DNA of 64,000 bases. Source: DATAOG01 sp963753685. GTDB taxonomy: Bacteria; Pseudomonadota; Alphaproteobacteria; Geminicoccales; Geminicoccaceae. The stretch spans positions 62,001 through 126,000 of the forward strand of contig CAVWDE010000014.1 of assembly GCA_963753685.1 (NCBI GenBank). The letters are read 5' to 3'. Positions 1 through 8,708 of the stretch are shown here, piece by piece. The position numbers and the translations under genes are program-made. A model generated the notes under the pieces. That model did no database searches. It was not told the origin of the DNA and worked only from the letters and a program-made list of their open reading frames with translations. Each line of letters begins with the position of its first letter. Position 1 is the first letter of the stretch.

Positions 1-47
1 GGCCCGACCTCCAGGCGATCCGCAGCTATCTCCTGACCCTGAAGTGA
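1..47 (+). CDS. C-terminal end of a cytochrome c oxidase subunit II (CoxM/CtaC-like), partial
   Basis: Only the last 14 codons are in the window (frame starting at base 3, TGA at 45-47), reading PDLQAIRSYLLTLK. An ending of the form I-R-x-Y-L-x-T-L is typical of a cytochrome c domain fused to the C-terminus of subunit II, as in CoxM and caa3-type oxidases. The position directly before subunit I supports this. The identity is an inference from this short tail and from gene order. Confidence 0.55.
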   Translation, partial: PDLQAIRSYLLTLK

Positions 48-58
48 GGAAGCCGCGC

Positions 59-2026
59 GTGGCCGCCGCTCACTATCTTCGAACGCCCAAGGTCGAGACC
101 GCGAGCGAGGGCCTCGCGCAGCGGCTGCAGGCGCTCTGGGAGACCAAGCCCGGGCTCTTCGGCTGGATCGGCAGCGTCGATCACAAGCAGATCGGCATCC
201 GCTACATGGTGACCGCGTTTGCCTTCCTGATCGCGGGCGGCATCGAGGCCCTGATCATGCGGGTCCAGCTCGCACGGCCCGATCAGCACCTCCTGACCGG
301 GGCGCAGTACGACCAGCTGTTCTCGATGCACGGCATCACCATGATCTTCCTCTACGCCCTGCCGATCCTGTCGGGCTTCAGCAACTATCTGTTTCCGCTG
401 CTGCTCGGCTCGCGCGACATGGCGTTTCCGCGCCTCAACGCCTTCTCCTACTGGATCTACCTCGCGGCCGGCCTGTTCCTCTATGCGAGCTTCGTGATCG
501 GCCAGGCGCCCAACGACGGCTGGTTCAATTTCGCACCCTATTCCGAGCGCGCGTTCAATCCCGGCCTGAACATGGATTTCTACGCGCTCGGCATGATCTT
601 CCTCGGCATCTCGACCACGGTCGGCGCCGCCAACTTCGTCGTCACCGTCATGCGCACGCGCGCCCCCGGCATGTCGATCAACCGCCTGCCGATCATGATC
701 TGGGGCACGACCACGGTCTCGGTCGGTATCCTTTTGTCCGTGCCCTCGGTCAGCCTTGCCTTCTTCCTGCTCTGGATGGACCGCCAGTTCGGGACCCACT
801 TCTTCGACGCCGCGAACGGCGGCCAGCCACTTCTGTGGCAGCACCTGTTCTGGATCTTTGCCCATCCCTGGGTCTACATCATCGTCCTGCCGGCGATGGG
901 CATCGTCTCGGACGGCCTGCCGGTGTTCTGCCGCCGCCCCCTGGTCGGCTACACGCTGGTGGCGCTCGCGACCGTCATGACCATGGTCCTGGGCTTCGGC
1001 GTGTGGATCCACCACATGTTCGCGACCGGCATCCCGTTCCTGGCGCTGTCGTTCTTCAGCGGCGCCTCCTTCATCATCACCATCCCGAGCGCCATCGCGG
1101 TGTTCGCCTGGGTCGCCACCATCTGGAGCGGCCGGCCGGTGATCACGACCGCCTTCCTCTACTTCGCGGCCTTCATCCCGATGTTCGTGATCGGCGGCGT
1201 CTCCGGGGTGATGACCGCGGCCGTGCCGGCCGACTTCCAGCTGCACGGCACCTATTTCGTGGTCGCCCACATCCACTACGTGCTGATCGGCATCAATCTG
1301 TTCGCGGTGCTCGGCGGCCTCTACTTCTGGTTCCCCAAGATGACCGGCCGCCTGCTCGACGAGCGCCTCGGACAGTGGAACTTCTGGACCGTGTTCGCGG
1401 GCTTCAACCTCGCCTTCCTGCCGATGCACTGGACCGGCCTCTTGGGCATGCCGCGCCGGATCTACACCTATCCCGCGGACATGGGCTGGAACACCGCCAA
1501 CCTGATCACCACGATCGGCGCGTTTGTGTTTGCGGTGGGCCTGCTGCTGTTCCTCATCAACGTCGTGGTCAGCCTCCGGCGCGGCGACCCCTCCGGCGCC
1601 AATCCATGGGACGCGCCGACCCTCGAATGGGCGATCCCCTCGCCGCCCCCGCCCTACAATTTCGCGGTGATCCCGGTGGTCGCGAGCCGTCATCCGCTCT
1701 GGGAGGAGCGCCTGCAGGAAGGCTCGGGCCATTCCTCGGTCGACCGCGGGCTGGTCCTGGACGACGGCAAGCAGACCATCGCGACCACGGTCCTCGATGC
1801 CGACCCGGACGTCATCCTGAGGATGCCCGAGGATTCGGCCTGGCCGTTCCTCACGACGCTCGCGATGACGGCGGGCTTCGTCGGGCTGCTGCTGCACTGG
1901 TGGTGGCTCGCGACCGCCGGCGGCGGGGCGATCCTGATTTGCGTCCTGATCTGGCTCTGGCCGCGCGCGAGCCTCGGCCAGACGGCGCGCTCCGCCCCGG
2001 TTGCGAGCGCGGAGATGCTCAGATGA
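59..2026 (+). CDS. coxN: Cytochrome c oxidase subunit I, CoxN-type, lacking canonical D- and K-channel residues
   Basis: Haem-copper oxidase catalytic subunit of about 655 residues, reducing O2 in the inner membrane. I chose GTG 59 because GAGGA at 46-50 lies eight bases upstream; GTG 44, overlapping the previous stop, is the alternative. Numbering from GTG 59, the haem and copper ligands are present: H91 for low-spin haem, H269, H318 and H319 for CuB, H404 and H406 for the two haems, and the cross-linked tyrosine Y273. The helix VI motif usually written GHPEVY reads AHPWVY, so the D-channel glutamate is W271. The helix VIII motif VPTGIKVFSW reads IPSAIAVFAW, so the K-channel lysine is A347. 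The aspartate of the DMAFPR entrance motif is kept. Two extra C-terminal transmembrane segments follow the core. The order matches the Bradyrhizobium coxMNOP operon. Confidence 0.9.
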   Translation: MAAAHYLRTPKVETASEGLAQRLQALWETKPGLFGWIGSVDHKQIGIRYMVTAFAFLIAGGIEALIMRVQLARPDQHLLTGAQYDQLFSMHGITMIFLYALPILSGFSNYLFPLLLGSRDMAFPRLNAFSYWIYLAAGLFLYASFVIGQAPNDGWFNFAPYSERAFNPGLNMDFYALGMIFLGISTTVGAANFVVTVMRTRAPGMSINRLPIMIWGTTTVSVGILLSVPSVSLAFFLLWMDRQFGTHFFDAANGGQPLLWQHLFWIFAHPWVYIIVLPAMGIVSDGLPVFCRRPLVGYTLVALATVMTMVLGFGVWIHHMFATGIPFLALSFFSGASFIITIPSAIAVFAWVATIWSGRPVITTAFLYFAAFIPMFVIGGVSGVMTAAVPADFQLHGTYFVVAHIHYVLIGINLFAVLGGLYFWFPKMTGRLLDERLGQWNFWTVFAGFNLAFLPMHWTGLLGMPRRIYTYPADMGWNTANLITTIGAFVFAVGLLLFLINVVVSLRRGDPSGANPWDAPTLEWAIPSPPPPYNFAVIPVVASRHPLWEERLQEGSGHSSVDRGLVLDDGKQTIATTVLDADPDVILRMPEDSAWPFLTTLAMTAGFVGLLLHWWWLATAGGGAILICVLIWLWPRASLGQTARSAPVASAEMLR

Positions 2027-2634
2027 GCGCAGACGCGCCGGGACGCCGGCTGACCATCGGACCGCTGCTGGTCGGCAGCGTCGACCGGCGGGCCTCCGGC
2101 TGGTGGGGCATGCTGACCCTGATCCTGACCGAGGCCTTCCTGTTCGCCTATCTGCTGTTCACGTACTTCTACTTCGCCGTTCAATACGGTCGCAGCTGGC
2201 TGCCGGCCGAGCTGCCGTCGTTCCGCCTGTCCCTGCCGGCCACGGTGCTTCTGCTCGCGAGCAGCATCGCGGTCTGGGCCGCCGAGCGCAGCATCCGACG
2301 GGCTGCCCGCGGCGGGCTCCTGGTCGGGTTGCTGGTTGGCCTGCTGCTCGGCGCGCTGTTCGTCGGGGTCGAGCTGCTGGAGTGGCAAAGCAAGCCCTTC
2401 ACGCTCGCCTCGAGCGCATACGGCTCCCTCTACTATACCATCACCGGGTTCCACCTGGCACACGTCGTGGTGGGCCTCCTCATCCTGGCGGCGGTCCTGA
2501 TCTGGTCGGCGCTCGGCTACTTCGATCGCGAGCGACTGGCGCCGGTTTCGATCGGCGCGATCTACTGGCATTTCGTGGTCGCGGTGTGGCTGGCCCAGTT
2601 CTTCACCCTCTACCTCACGCCTTATCTGAGCTGA
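2023..2634 (+). CDS. coxO: Cytochrome c oxidase subunit III (CoxO-like)
   Basis: A 203-residue membrane protein of the oxidase subunit III family. It starts with an ATG that overlaps the stop of subunit I (ATGA), which implies translational coupling. About five hydrophobic segments are visible. Family signatures include the glutamate-bearing helix LTEAFLF near residue 37, the GFHLAHVVVGL helix, and the C-terminal YWHFVVAVWLAQFFTLYL helix. It lacks the first two helices of the long seven-helix form; two extra helices at the C-terminus of the preceding subunit I may supply them, as in other I/III rearrangements. Confidence 0.85.
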   Translation: MSADAPGRRLTIGPLLVGSVDRRASGWWGMLTLILTEAFLFAYLLFTYFYFAVQYGRSWLPAELPSFRLSLPATVLLLASSIAVWAAERSIRRAARGGLLVGLLVGLLLGALFVGVELLEWQSKPFTLASSAYGSLYYTITGFHLAHVVVGLLILAAVLIWSALGYFDRERLAPVSIGAIYWHFVVAVWLAQFFTLYLTPYLS

Positions 2635-2637
2635 GCC

Positions 2638-3087
2638 ATGGCCGCGCTCGACGATACCGGCTTCGACATCGGCCACCCGGCGCCGCACCGGGGCGAGATC
2701 TACCACGCCCTGCTCGCGCTCGGCCTGCTCCTGGCGCCGCTCGCCTGGAGCGCGCAGCTCCTGATCCTCTACGCCTTCGCCAGCAATGCCTGCTGGCCCG
2801 CCGGGATCGCGTCCGTGGGCACGGCGGGGCCGGCGTGGCTGGGCTGGGCGCTGCCGCTCGTCAACCTGGTCGGCCTGCTGGCCGCAGCGCTCGCGATCGG
2901 TCTGTCGCTTCGCAACCTGCAGCGGACCCGGGGCGAGCACGAGCGCCAGTCCGGCGGCATGCTGGACGCGGGCGAGGGCCGCACGCGCTTCCTGTCGGTC
3001 TGGGGCTTGTGGGCCGGCGTCATCTTCCTGCTGGCGATCGGCTTCAACACGCTCGCGGTCTTCTGGGCGGGCCGATGCGCCCTCTGA
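2638..3087 (+). CDS. Small membrane protein of the alternative oxidase operon (CoxP-position)
   Basis: A 149-residue protein with three or four predicted transmembrane segments, starting three bases after the subunit III stop. It occupies the place of coxP in coxMNOP-type operons. I see no haem or copper ligand pattern. A short charged stretch around residues 95-115 separates the second and third hydrophobic blocks. It is probably an accessory or structural subunit of the oxidase. That role is inferred from position only. Confidence 0.6.
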   Translation: MAALDDTGFDIGHPAPHRGEIYHALLALGLLLAPLAWSAQLLILYAFASNACWPAGIASVGTAGPAWLGWALPLVNLVGLLAAALAIGLSLRNLQRTRGEHERQSGGMLDAGEGRTRFLSVWGLWAGVIFLLAIGFNTLAVFWAGRCAL

Positions 3088-3452
3088 TCGCAGCGCTCGC
3101 CGGGCTCGGGGTCGCCCTGACCCTCGGCGGCTGCGGCCAGGAGAAGGACGTGCGCGCCGGCTACGCCGCGACCGGCGATCCGGACCGGGGCGCGGCCGAG
3201 ATCGCCGCGGTCGGCTGCGGCGCCTGTCACAGCATCCCGGGCATCGCCAACGCCGATGGCCTGGCCGGGCCGCCGCTCGATCACATGGGGCGACGGATCT
3301 TCGTCGCCGGCCTGCTGCGCAACACGCCCGACAACCTGGTCACCTGGCTGCGCGACCCGCAGTCGGTCGTGCCCGGCAACGCGATGCCCGACATGGCCCT
3401 GAGCGATCAGCAGGCACGCGACATCACCGCCTACCTCTACACCCTCGACTGA
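3075..3452 (+). CDS. Lipoprotein c-type cytochrome of the alternative oxidase operon
   Basis: A 125-residue monohaem cytochrome c. The N-terminus is a signal peptide ending in a lipobox (LTLGGC, Cys20), so the mature protein should be lipid-anchored on the periplasmic side. CGACH near residue 48 is the covalent haem site. GNAMPDM near residue 101 provides the likely axial methionine, and the chain ends in a helix (ITAYLYTLD) typical of class I cytochromes. Its ATG lies 13 bases inside the end of the preceding gene. It is the likely electron donor to the oxidase, in addition to the cytochrome domain fused to subunit II. Confidence 0.85.
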   Translation: MRPLIAALAGLGVALTLGGCGQEKDVRAGYAATGDPDRGAAEIAAVGCGACHSIPGIANADGLAGPPLDHMGRRIFVAGLLRNTPDNLVTWLRDPQSVVPGNAMPDMALSDQQARDITAYLYTLD

Positions 3453-3561
3453 TGCCGCCGGCCGCCGACATCCTCGGCCGAGGCCGCCCGCAAGTGACGG
3501 GCTCTTGCTGATCTGAGGCCCGATGGCGCCCGTCAGGCCCGCATCAGCGGGACCGGCCGGC
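3453..3561. other. Convergent intergenic region between oxidase and Ehr operons
   Basis: The oxidase operon (+) and the Ehr operon (-) end here tail to tail. The only obvious structure is the perfect 12-base palindrome CCTCGGCCGAGG at 3472-3483. No T-run follows on either strand, so it is at best a weak terminator. Confidence 0.3.
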
Positions 3562-5691
3562 TCACAGCATGCCGACTCCGATCACGAGCGCCAGGAGCAA
3601 GGTCAGCAGCACGTAGGCGGCATAGGCGTTGACCTGACCGATGTGCATGCGCCGGAACAGGCTCGCCACCCGCCGCAGGCCGCCCACGGCGGGCGTCAGG
3701 ACCAACCGGTCGAGCAGATGTTCCTCGTCGTACCCGCGGCGCACCGCCGTCCGGAAATGCTGGGCGATCGCCTCGGTCGAGTCCTCGATGGTCGCCGGCC
3801 GGAGCAGGGCATGGAACACCACCCGCACCGGGTTCGAGAACCCGGTCGCGGTGTAGGTGATGCCCGGCCGCAGGCGGCGCAGCCCGCCGTCCCAGGCTGC
3901 CCGCCGGGTGACCCTGCGCCCGAGCGTGACCAGGCGGAACACGACGAAGGCGAGCGCCAGCAGCGCCGCCAGCATGAGCACCGTGTAGGAGGTCGACATC
4001 GCGAACACGACCGGGTTCAAAGCCCCGCCGCGGTGCAGGACCACGAGGCCGCGCCCAGGCAGGCTGCCGCTGCCGACCTGCGCACCGAGATCGTGGAACT
4101 CGGCCATGAACTCCGGCGCGATCCCTTCCTGCCCGGCCAGCTGCGGCCGGAAGAACGGCGGCACCAGCGCCTGGGCGGCGTTGGCATGGACGATCGGCGC
4201 GACCGCCCGGTCGAGCGCGGGTATCACGTAGGTCGGCAGGACGCCGAGCAGCACGCACAGCAGGCCGAGCGCCGCCATCGACCCGCGAATGCCCGCCCGA
4301 CCTTCCCTGACCGCGACCGCCTCCGGGGAGCGCGGGATGCCGAGGAAGCTCATCGCGAACGCCTTGGCAAAGCAGGTGACCGCCAGGCCCGCGGTCAGCG
4401 CCAGCAGCGCGCCTGAGAGCGCGAACCCGATCTTGACCACGCTCGAGGACAGCAGCGAGGCGCGCAGCAGCGTCTGCAGGGTCAGCCATTCGGAGACGAA
4501 GCCGTTCAAGGGCGGCAGCGCCGCGATCGCGAGCACGCCGATCAGGAACAGGGCGGCGGTCCACGGCATGCGGTGGATCAGGCCGCCGAGCCGGTCCATG
4601 TCGGTGCTGCCGACCCGGTCCCCGACCGCGCCGGCGCCGGTGAACAGCAGCGCCTTGTAGAAGGCGTGGTTGACCAGGTGATAGAGGGCCGCGATCAGCG
4701 CCATGCCCGCGATCACGCTCAGCCCGGCGGCGGTGAACACGAGGCTGGCGCCGAGCGCTGCGATCACGATCCCCATGTTCTCGATCGAGCTGTGGGCGAG
4801 CATCCGCCGCAAATCGGTCTCGATGGTCGCGTAGAGGATGCCGACCAGGGCGGTCAGGCTGCCGATCACGAGCGCGACCATGCCCGGCCCCGCCGCGACC
4901 GGCGGCAACAGGTCGGCGTTGACCCTCAGGATCGCGTAGATGCCAAGATTGGTGGTCGCGCCGGCGAGCACCGGCGTGAAGCCGCGCGGCGAGGCGACGT
5001 AGGCGTCCGGCAGCCACTGGTTGACCGGCAGGACCCCGGCCTTGACCCCGAAGCCGAAGAAGGTCAGCAGGAAGACCGCCCATCTGAGGCCGCCATCCAG
5101 TCCGGGCAGCCCGCGCAAGGCGCCAAAGTCGATGCCGCCCGCGGCGCCCGCGAGCAGCAGCAGCCCGATCAGGCCCGCGATCGTGCCCGCCTCGCTCGAG
5201 GCGAGCATGACGTAGCCCGCCCGGCCGGCGCTGCGCTGCCCGTGGTCGAAGGTCACGAGCGCGAAGATCAGGAACGACATCAGCTCCCAGCCGATGATGA
5301 ACGAAACGATGTCGCCGGCGGCCAGGACCAGGACAATCGCGCCGAGCAGCAGCTGATAGAGCGCGGCGAAGCCCGCCGGCTGCGGTTGGCGCTGGCTGTC
5401 GCTGGCGGCAAAGCCGACCCCGATCAGGAACACGAGCGCGGTCACGGCCAGGAACAGCGCGGCGATCGGATCGAGCACCAGGACCAGCGAGCCGAACGAC
5501 GAGAGCTGCCACAACGGCAGCTCGATCGAGGTGCCGCTCGCCAGGACGGCGGCGCCGGCGCCGAGGGCCGCAAGGCATTGCGCGGCGACGAAGGCTACGA
5601 ACACCAGACGTTGCCGGACCAGGCATACGGTCGCCGCGCCCGCAGCGCAGAGCGCCAGGCACCAGACCAGGAGGCCGCCGGGCTCAGGCAT
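3562..5691 (-). CDS. HyfB/NuoL-type antiporter-like subunit, second tandem copy
   Basis: A 709-residue polytopic protein of the proton-translocating antiporter family (NuoL, HyfB, MrpA). Channel residues are present: a glutamate in WELMSF (helix 5), a lysine in GVKAGVLPVNQWLPDAY (helix 7), and the HAFYKALLF lysine. A C-terminal extension carries further helices and ends in a conserved NAYAAYVLL segment, as in HyfB. It is the last gene of the operon. The gene just upstream is a clear paralogue of nearly the same length, so the operon carries two HyfB-type subunits. The two copies differ in the helix 7-8 region (NQWLPDAYVASPRG against NSWLPRAHPVAPTN), which suggests divergence rather than a recent artefact. 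Confidence 0.85.
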   Translation of the reverse strand: MPEPGGLLVWCLALCAAGAATVCLVRQRLVFVAFVAAQCLAALGAGAAVLASGTSIELPLWQLSSFGSLVLVLDPIAALFLAVTALVFLIGVGFAASDSQRQPQPAGFAALYQLLLGAIVLVLAAGDIVSFIIGWELMSFLIFALVTFDHGQRSAGRAGYVMLASSEAGTIAGLIGLLLLAGAAGGIDFGALRGLPGLDGGLRWAVFLLTFFGFGVKAGVLPVNQWLPDAYVASPRGFTPVLAGATTNLGIYAILRVNADLLPPVAAGPGMVALVIGSLTALVGILYATIETDLRRMLAHSSIENMGIVIAALGASLVFTAAGLSVIAGMALIAALYHLVNHAFYKALLFTGAGAVGDRVGSTDMDRLGGLIHRMPWTAALFLIGVLAIAALPPLNGFVSEWLTLQTLLRASLLSSSVVKIGFALSGALLALTAGLAVTCFAKAFAMSFLGIPRSPEAVAVREGRAGIRGSMAALGLLCVLLGVLPTYVIPALDRAVAPIVHANAAQALVPPFFRPQLAGQEGIAPEFMAEFHDLGAQVGSGSLPGRGLVVLHRGGALNPVVFAMSTSYTVLMLAALLALAFVVFRLVTLGRRVTRRAAWDGGLRRLRPGITYTATGFSNPVRVVFHALLRPATIEDSTEAIAQHFRTAVRRGYDEEHLLDRLVLTPAVGGLRRVASLFRRMHIGQVNAYAAYVLLTLLLALVIGVGML

Positions 5692-5741
5692 GGCGTTTCA
5701 TGTCCGATCAGGGTCCTTGGGCAGGGGTCCGGGCGTGGCTC

Positions 5742-7934
5742 TCAACTCAGGTGAATTCCCAAGCCGGTCGCCAGCAGCAGGAGGATGTCGTGGCCGCGCC
5801 CGACCAGCAGGGCGAGGAGCGCCATCACCAGAACGTAGGCGGCGTAGGCATTGACGGGCCCGGTGTGCATCCGTCGCAGGGTCCCCGCCAATCGCCGGAT
5901 GCCCGTCACGGTCGGCTGCAGGAGCAGCCGGTCGACGACATGGACCTCGTTGTACTCGCGCCGGATGGCGGTCCGGAAATGCAACGCGATGGCGTAGGTG
6001 CTGTCCGCGACGGTCGCGGGCCGCAGCACGGCATGGAAGATCACCCGCACCGGATTGGCAAAGCCGGTCGCGGTGTAGGTCCACTCCGATCGCAGCCGCC
6101 GCAGCCCGCCGCTCCAGGCCGGCCGCCGCAACACCGCAGAGCGCCACGTCGGCAACCGGAACACGGCATAGGTGAGCGCGAGCAGCAGCGCCAGCATGAC
6201 GATCCCATAGGAGGTCGACATGGCGAACACGACGGGATTCTCCGACCCGCCCTGATGGAGCACGACCAAACCCCGCCCGGGGAGCACGCCGCGGCCGACC
6301 TGGGCGCCGAGGTCATGGAACTCGGCCAGGAACTGCGGGCCGACACCGGGAGCGCCCGCCCGGGGTGCCGTGAAGAACGGCGGCACCAGAGCGTCGGCGG
6401 CGCGGGCATGAACCACGGGCTCGATCGCCCGGTCCAGAGCCGGAATCACGTAGGTCGGCAAGATCCCGAGCAGCACGCAGGCCGCCGCCAACAGGGCCAT
6501 CGGCGTCTTCGCGGTCCATCGCGGCTCGCTCGCCATGGCCGCCGGCCGGGAGCGGGCGATCCCGAGGAAGCCCATGGCGAAGGCCTTGACGAAGCAGGTG
6601 ACCGCCAGCCCGGCGGTGAGCGCCAGGGCGGCCCCGCACAGCGCGAACACGATCTTGACCGCGCTCGAGGGCAGCGCCGCCGAGCGCAGGATCGACTGCA
6701 GCGTCAGCCACTCGCTCACGAACCCGTTGAACGGCGGCAGGGCAGCGATCGAGAGGGCGCCCACCAGGCAGAACGCCCCGGTCCAGGGCATGTTCCGAAT
6801 CAGCCCGCCCAGGCGGTCGAGGTCGCGGGTGCCGGCCGCGGCCTCGATCGAGCCGCTGCCGATGAACAGCAGCGCCTTGTAGGCCGAATGATTGATCATG
6901 TGATAGAGCGCCGCAGCCAGCGCGATCGCGGCGAGGGTCGGAAAGCCCAAGGCCATGAACACGAACGCGGCGCCAAGCGCCGCCGTGACGATCCCCATGT
7001 TCTCGATCGTGCTGTGGGCGAGCAGGCGCTTGAGGTCGTTCTCCACGGTCGCATACAGAATGCCGACCAGGGCCGACAGGCTGCCGATCGCCAGCACCAC
7101 GAGGCCGCGGCCGACGTCGGTGATCGGCATCAGGTCGCCGTTGACGCGCAGGATGCCGTAGATGCCGAGATTGACCATCACGCCGGAGAGCAGCGCCGAC
7201 ACGTTGGTGGGGGCGACCGGGTGTGCGCGCGGCAACCAGCTGTTCAAGGGCACGAGGCCGGCCTTGACGGCAAAACCGAAGAACGAGAGCAGAAACACCG
7301 CGAGGCCGGCAGCACCGGTCAGCGCCGTCGAACTCGCGCGCAGAGCCGAAAAATCCAGCCGGCCGGCGGCGTTGGCCAGGATCGCGAAGGCCAATACGAC
7401 CGCGACCGCGCCGGCTTCGCTCATGGCAAGCATCAGAAAACCCGCCTGCGCGCTCTCCACCCGCCGCTGCTCGTAGCTGACCAGCAGATAGCTCACCACC
7501 GACATCACTTCCCACGCCACCATGAACGACAAGATGTCGTAGGACACGACGACGAGCACCAGGGACAGCAAGAACAGATAATACAGGATGGCGAAATACC
7601 CGAGGCTGTCTTTGCCCTGATACTTGTCCATGTAAGAGGCGGAAAAGATCGATACCGGCAGGAACACGAGCCCGATGGTCAGGATGAAGACCGCGGACAG
7701 CGGATCCAGGGCAAGCGTGAGCGGTCCGAGGGTCATCAGCGGCCACAGCCGCAGCTCGAACGTGCCGCCCAGCAGCAGAACGTCGATGCCGGCGGCGAGC
7801 AGCGCCAGCGACGCGAGCGACGCGAGCCACGCCAACACGGCCGACTGCTGGCGCTCGGGCAGCAGACAGGCCGCCGCGAGCCCCGCAGCGCACAGCGCCA
7901 GGAACAGCATCAGGCAATGCGCCGCCGTGATCAC
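5742..7934 (-). CDS. hyfB: HyfB/NuoL-type antiporter-like subunit, first tandem copy
   Basis: A 730-residue membrane protein with about 16 hydrophobic segments. Ion-pathway residues are visible: a glutamate in WEVMSVVSYL (helix 5), a lysine in AVKAGLVPLNSWLP (helix 7), HSAYKALLF, and a conserved glutamate in NGFVSEWLTLQ. The GTG start overlaps the stop of the upstream ferredoxin-HyfI gene (GTGA); an in-frame ATG at 7910 is the alternative. It probably forms a distal proton- or ion-pumping module of the Ehr complex. Its paralogue follows 50 bases downstream. Confidence 0.85.
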   Translation of the reverse strand: MITAAHCLMLFLALCAAGLAAACLLPERQQSAVLAWLASLASLALLAAGIDVLLLGGTFELRLWPLMTLGPLTLALDPLSAVFILTIGLVFLPVSIFSASYMDKYQGKDSLGYFAILYYLFLLSLVLVVVSYDILSFMVAWEVMSVVSYLLVSYEQRRVESAQAGFLMLAMSEAGAVAVVLAFAILANAAGRLDFSALRASSTALTGAAGLAVFLLSFFGFAVKAGLVPLNSWLPRAHPVAPTNVSALLSGVMVNLGIYGILRVNGDLMPITDVGRGLVVLAIGSLSALVGILYATVENDLKRLLAHSTIENMGIVTAALGAAFVFMALGFPTLAAIALAAALYHMINHSAYKALLFIGSGSIEAAAGTRDLDRLGGLIRNMPWTGAFCLVGALSIAALPPFNGFVSEWLTLQSILRSAALPSSAVKIVFALCGAALALTAGLAVTCFVKAFAMGFLGIARSRPAAMASEPRWTAKTPMALLAAACVLLGILPTYVIPALDRAIEPVVHARAADALVPPFFTAPRAGAPGVGPQFLAEFHDLGAQVGRGVLPGRGLVVLHQGGSENPVVFAMSTSYGIVMLALLLALTYAVFRLPTWRSAVLRRPAWSGGLRRLRSEWTYTATGFANPVRVIFHAVLRPATVADSTYAIALHFRTAIRREYNEVHVVDRLLLQPTVTGIRRLAGTLRRMHTGPVNAYAAYVLVMALLALLVGRGHDILLLLATGLGIHLS

Positions 7935-8698
7935 GGCGCGGTGGCCTGGGGCATCGGCGAGACCAGGGCCACCGGGGGCTTGCGCTGCACCACGACCAGG
8001 AGGCCGTGCAGGATCGCGAGCGGTGGCGGCGGGCAGCCCGGCACCATGACGTCGACCGGGATGATGCCCTGGACCCCGCCCTGCGATGCGAACGTCCGCC
8101 CGAACACCCCGCCCGAGAGGGCGCAGACGCCCATCGCGACCACGCGCTTGGGCGCGGGCATCGCCTCGTAGGTCTTCCTGAGCGGCAGGATCATGGCGTC
8201 GGTGACTGGCCCCGCGACCAGCAGGATGTCGGCGTTGCGCGGCGAGGGCGTCATGAAGAAGCCGAGGCGGTGGATGTTGTAGTACGGGTTGTTGAGCTGG
8301 CGGGCCTCGCTCATGCAGGCGCCGCAGGCGCCGGCGTCCAGGTAGCGGATGTGCAGCGAGCGGCCGAACGCGTTGCCGAGCCGGCGCTTGATCGCGTCGG
8401 GATCGCTCGCCTCGGCGGCCCACTCGTAGCCGTCCTGCCAGTCGATGCCGGCGCCATCGTCGGTCCTGGCGCAGCGCTGGCAATGGACGCAGCGGGTGTA
8501 GTCGACGGTGACGCCACCCCGCTCCGAAGCGAGCGCCCTGGTCGGGCAGACCGCCGTCAGCCGGGCCGCCGCCCCGGCTTCAGCCGCAGGGGTCGTGCCC
8601 GGCCGGCCGGGCGAGACGCCGGCGGCCGGCTCCGGAGCATCCGGATAGCGGGTGCTCTTGATCCCGGTGCGCAGCCCCGCGAGGACCCACTTGCTCAT
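7931..8698 (-). CDS. Ferredoxin-HyfI fusion: electron-transfer small subunit of the Ehr complex
   Basis: A 255-residue protein that joins a HyfH-like ferredoxin domain to a HyfI/NuoB-type small subunit. The N-terminal part keeps one complete [4Fe-4S] set (C51 followed by P, then C70-x2-C73-x2-C76) and has lost the second cluster of a normal two-cluster ferredoxin. The C-terminal domain has all four ligands of the proximal cluster: C125-x2-C128, C192 in MGVCALSGG and C222 in PGCPPPP. ATG 8698, ten bases after the HyfG stop, was preferred over an upstream in-frame start at 8740 inside HyfG. The chain can therefore carry electrons although its partner HyfG lacks a [NiFe] site. Confidence 0.85.
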   Translation of the reverse strand: MSKWVLAGLRTGIKSTRYPDAPEPAAGVSPGRPGTTPAAEAGAAARLTAVCPTRALASERGGVTVDYTRCVHCQRCARTDDGAGIDWQDGYEWAAEASDPDAIKRRLGNAFGRSLHIRYLDAGACGACMSEARQLNNPYYNIHRLGFFMTPSPRNADILLVAGPVTDAMILPLRKTYEAMPAPKRVVAMGVCALSGGVFGRTFASQGGVQGIIPVDVMVPGCPPPPLAILHGLLVVVQRKPPVALVSPMPQATAP

Positions 8699-8708
8699 CC
8701 GCCCGCCC

